Assembly: GCF_000328475.2 (NCBI RefSeq)
Contig: NC_026481.1
Span: 563,315-627,314 of the forward strand
Direction: 5' to 3'
Length of the DNA: 64,000 nt
Source of the DNA: Mycosarcoma maydis
Taxonomy: Eukaryota > Basidiomycota > Ustilaginomycetes > Ustilaginales
Part shown: one piece after another, positions 62,305 to 64,000 of the stretch
Layout: every line of letters starts with the position of its first letter
Position numbering within the stretch: the stretch's first letter is position 1
The notes under the pieces: model-generated
Databases searched by the model: none
The model's input: only the letters and a program-made list of their open reading frames with translations
Told to the model about the DNA's origin: nothing
Made by a program: the position numbers and the translations under genes

Positions 62305-64000
62305 ATGATAGACACGAGCTTCCCTGATCGGAACCCGCCACCAGAGCATACTTCAGATAGATTTCAAAACAGAGAGCATTCATCTACGATCGACCAGTTC
62401 GTCACCACAGATCCCAACCGGCCACAGCATCTTCAGCGCTATCCAAGACCGACAGCATCGCCATCATTCAACCAGCACCAGCCACACCACTCTTCAACGC
62501 TGTCTCCGCACATACAGACAAGTGGTGGAGCAGCGCATTTACCACCCATGTATCAAACTCATCACCAGAGTAGGTTGCAGGCGCATCATGCCAGCCTGTG
62601 CGTTGTGCAAGGGCAGCAGCCACAACCACCGCAGCAGGCGCAGTATCATGCTGGTCATCTGCAACAGCAACAGCAGCAGCAGCCGCTGCCGCCACCACCG
62701 CCGTACCCACAGCAGTCGGCACAGCAGCAGCATCAGCAACAGCATACACAGCACCAGCAACAGCATGGAATGCAGCGTGGTGCTAATCAAGGCTTCAGCA
62801 TACCTCGGACTGTTTCCACGCCTACGTGGATGTCGAGCGCGAACCCGGCGGTACACATGCACTCGCATCCGTCCAGCATCAATGCTGCTGTTGCCACGGC
62901 TGCGACGGCTGCGACTGCGGGTCCATCGGCGCCTTCCTCTTCGTCGTCGTCCGGATCGCTGCTGTCGTACTGGGACCAGGGCGCGACGAGCGACAGCGAG
63001 CTTACCATGACATCGGCCATGACGCCGGGCGATGCGCATCATCACTCCATGTCAGAGATGCCAAGCAGCGGTGGTGCTCACCATCGATATGCTTCAACGG
63101 CTTCGTTGCCAGCTATCTCACCGACCGGTATGGCTAGTGGTGCGCATTCGTCTTCGTCGCACGTGAGTAGCGCAGGTAGTTCGTACGCGTACATGGCGGT
63201 GGGTGGATCCGACTACCATGCGTATGGTGTGCGGCCTGCGTCCATGTCCATGTCGGCAACTCAGCCGCAGCAGTACGGCTACCACTCGACGCATCAACAC
63301 GCTCCATCGTCGGGCATGACTGGCGGTCTGGCCTACTCTTCCTCGGTCTCCACTCCGCTGCCATCGTCCGGCTTGATGTACGCATCGTCCAACTCCTCTG
63401 CCTCGCTTGGCGCAGCTGCCAACTATGACAGCTACGCACAGCCATCACTCTCTTCGCAATACGTCTCGTACTTGCCGCCCGCTCTGCATGATTCGCGCTT
63501 CTACCCTCTCAACCCGTTCGAGATCAAGCATCGACGACGTACCACAAAGACGCAATTCCGAGTGCTCGAATCAACGTTTCGAGAGATTCCGAAACCCAAT
63601 GCGACACTGAGGAAGCAAATCAGCGCTCAGCTCGACATGCCGGTCCGAGCGGTACAGATCTGGTTTCAGAACCGAAGGGCCAAGGCGAAAGCGATGGAGA
63701 AGAAGAGGCAGGATGCGTCAGGGGGTGTAGCACAGAGTGGTGGCGGAGGTGGGAACACGAGTAGTAGCAGTGGCGACGTCGGTAGTGGTGTGGCGGCAGA
63801 AAGGGGGAGGGTGCAATCTGGAGGGATGGCGGGTGGATCTCATGCGTACGGTGAAGCTGGAGAGCACAAGTACGAAGATTTGCGCAGCGCGGGGCAACAG
63901 ACCGACTTACCGTTCGGGCACAGCATGCTTCGTCCCGGAAGCAGATCGATGGATCTTCCTCCGCTCCGCATGGGCATGGACCATCTGCGTGGAGACAGCT
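62305..64000 (+). CDS. Homeodomain transcription factor (5' part, continues past the window)
   Basis: The frame opens at Met 62305, right after an in-frame TAG (62302-62304), and stays open to the edge (565 codons). The N-terminus is Gln/His/Pro-rich with poly-Gln runs (~115-155), then Ser/Ala-rich. The homeodomain is at ~405-467: KHRRRTTKTQFRVLESTF, PNATLRKQISAQLDMPVRAV, QIWFQNRRAKAK. The spacing between helices 1 and 2 is typical rather than the three-residue-longer TALE type, so it is not a bE/bW-like mating-type homeodomain by that criterion. Gly/Ser-rich sequence follows the domain. It should bind TAAT-like sites as a nuclear regulator; specific role unknown. The C-terminus is cut off by the window. 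Confidence 0.93.
   Translation, partial: MIDTSFPDRNPPPEHTSDRFQNREHSSTIDQFVTTDPNRPQHLQRYPRPTASPSFNQHQPHHSSTLSPHIQTSGGAAHLPPMYQTHHQSRLQAHHASLCVVQGQQPQPPQQAQYHAGHLQQQQQQQPLPPPPPYPQQSAQQQHQQQHTQHQQQHGMQRGANQGFSIPRTVSTPTWMSSANPAVHMHSHPSSINAAVATAATAATAGPSAPSSSSSSGSLLSYWDQGATSDSELTMTSAMTPGDAHHHSMSEMPSSGGAHHRYASTASLPAISPTGMASGAHSSSSHVSSAGSSYAYMAVGGSDYHAYGVRPASMSMSATQPQQYGYHSTHQHAPSSGMTGGLAYSSSVSTPLPSSGLMYASSNSSASLGAAANYDSYAQPSLSSQYVSYLPPALHDSRFYPLNPFEIKHRRRTTKTQFRVLESTFREIPKPNATLRKQISAQLDMPVRAVQIWFQNRRAKAKAMEKKRQDASGGVAQSGGGGGNTSSSSGDVGSGVAAERGRVQSGGMAGGSHAYGEAGEHKYEDLRSAGQQTDLPFGHSMLRPGSRSMDLPPLRMGMDHLRGDS

Overview
This is nuclear DNA from a filamentous or dimorphic basidiomycete, most likely a smut fungus (Ustilaginomycotina). 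The evidence is a fungal 18S gene with a group I intron, DASH-complex and fungal CSL genes, few short introns (GT...AG, about 90-200 nt), long serine/alanine-rich proteins, and intergenic DNA full of a TTCACGA/TCGTGAA heptamer. The smut assignment is an inference from memory of such genomes. Four runs of exactly 100 N (37129, 40723, 46012, 61769) show this is a draft scaffold.

Region 1 (1-about 9000) is the edge of an rDNA unit, transcribed right to left. The 18S gene begins at 7341. It is split by a complete two-ORF non-LTR retrotransposon (743-6736) flanked by a 21-bp target-site duplication. The 18S resumes at 742 and is cut again at 166 by a group I intron that runs off the left edge. The spacer follows, then about 2 kb of gene-free DNA holding a decayed retroelement fragment.

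Region 2 (11.4-34.3 kb) carries ordinary housekeeping genes: a Mam3/CNNM membrane protein, a large coiled-coil protein, a GPHR-type membrane protein, the DASH subunit Duo1, a complex I accessory subunit (NUZM type) whose last 16-nt exon lies behind an intron, NADPH-cytochrome P450 reductase, an intron-containing tRNA-Gly(CCC), a very large HSL-type hydrolase, an ArfGAP with one intron, and a possible Mediator subunit.

Region 3 (36.8-45.4 kb) holds the signal peptidase subunit Spc3 (one exon partly lost in a gap), a 1469-residue AT-hook nuclear protein, and a Zn2Cys6-PAS transcription factor with poly-asparagine tracts. A 5.4-kb repeat-rich interval follows.

Region 4 (50.8-64 kb) holds a 1482-residue CSL (Su(H)/CBF-like) transcription factor, an apparent fusion of an FSH1-type serine hydrolase to a membrane-anchored cytochrome b5/MAPR domain, a 4.5-kb gene-free interval, and the start of a poly-Gln homeodomain gene that leaves the right edge. 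Genes are not in operons. The one clear functional theme is transcription factors in the right third. The most unusual items are the intact LINE inside 18S rDNA, the FSH-MAPR fusion, and the genome-wide heptamer.
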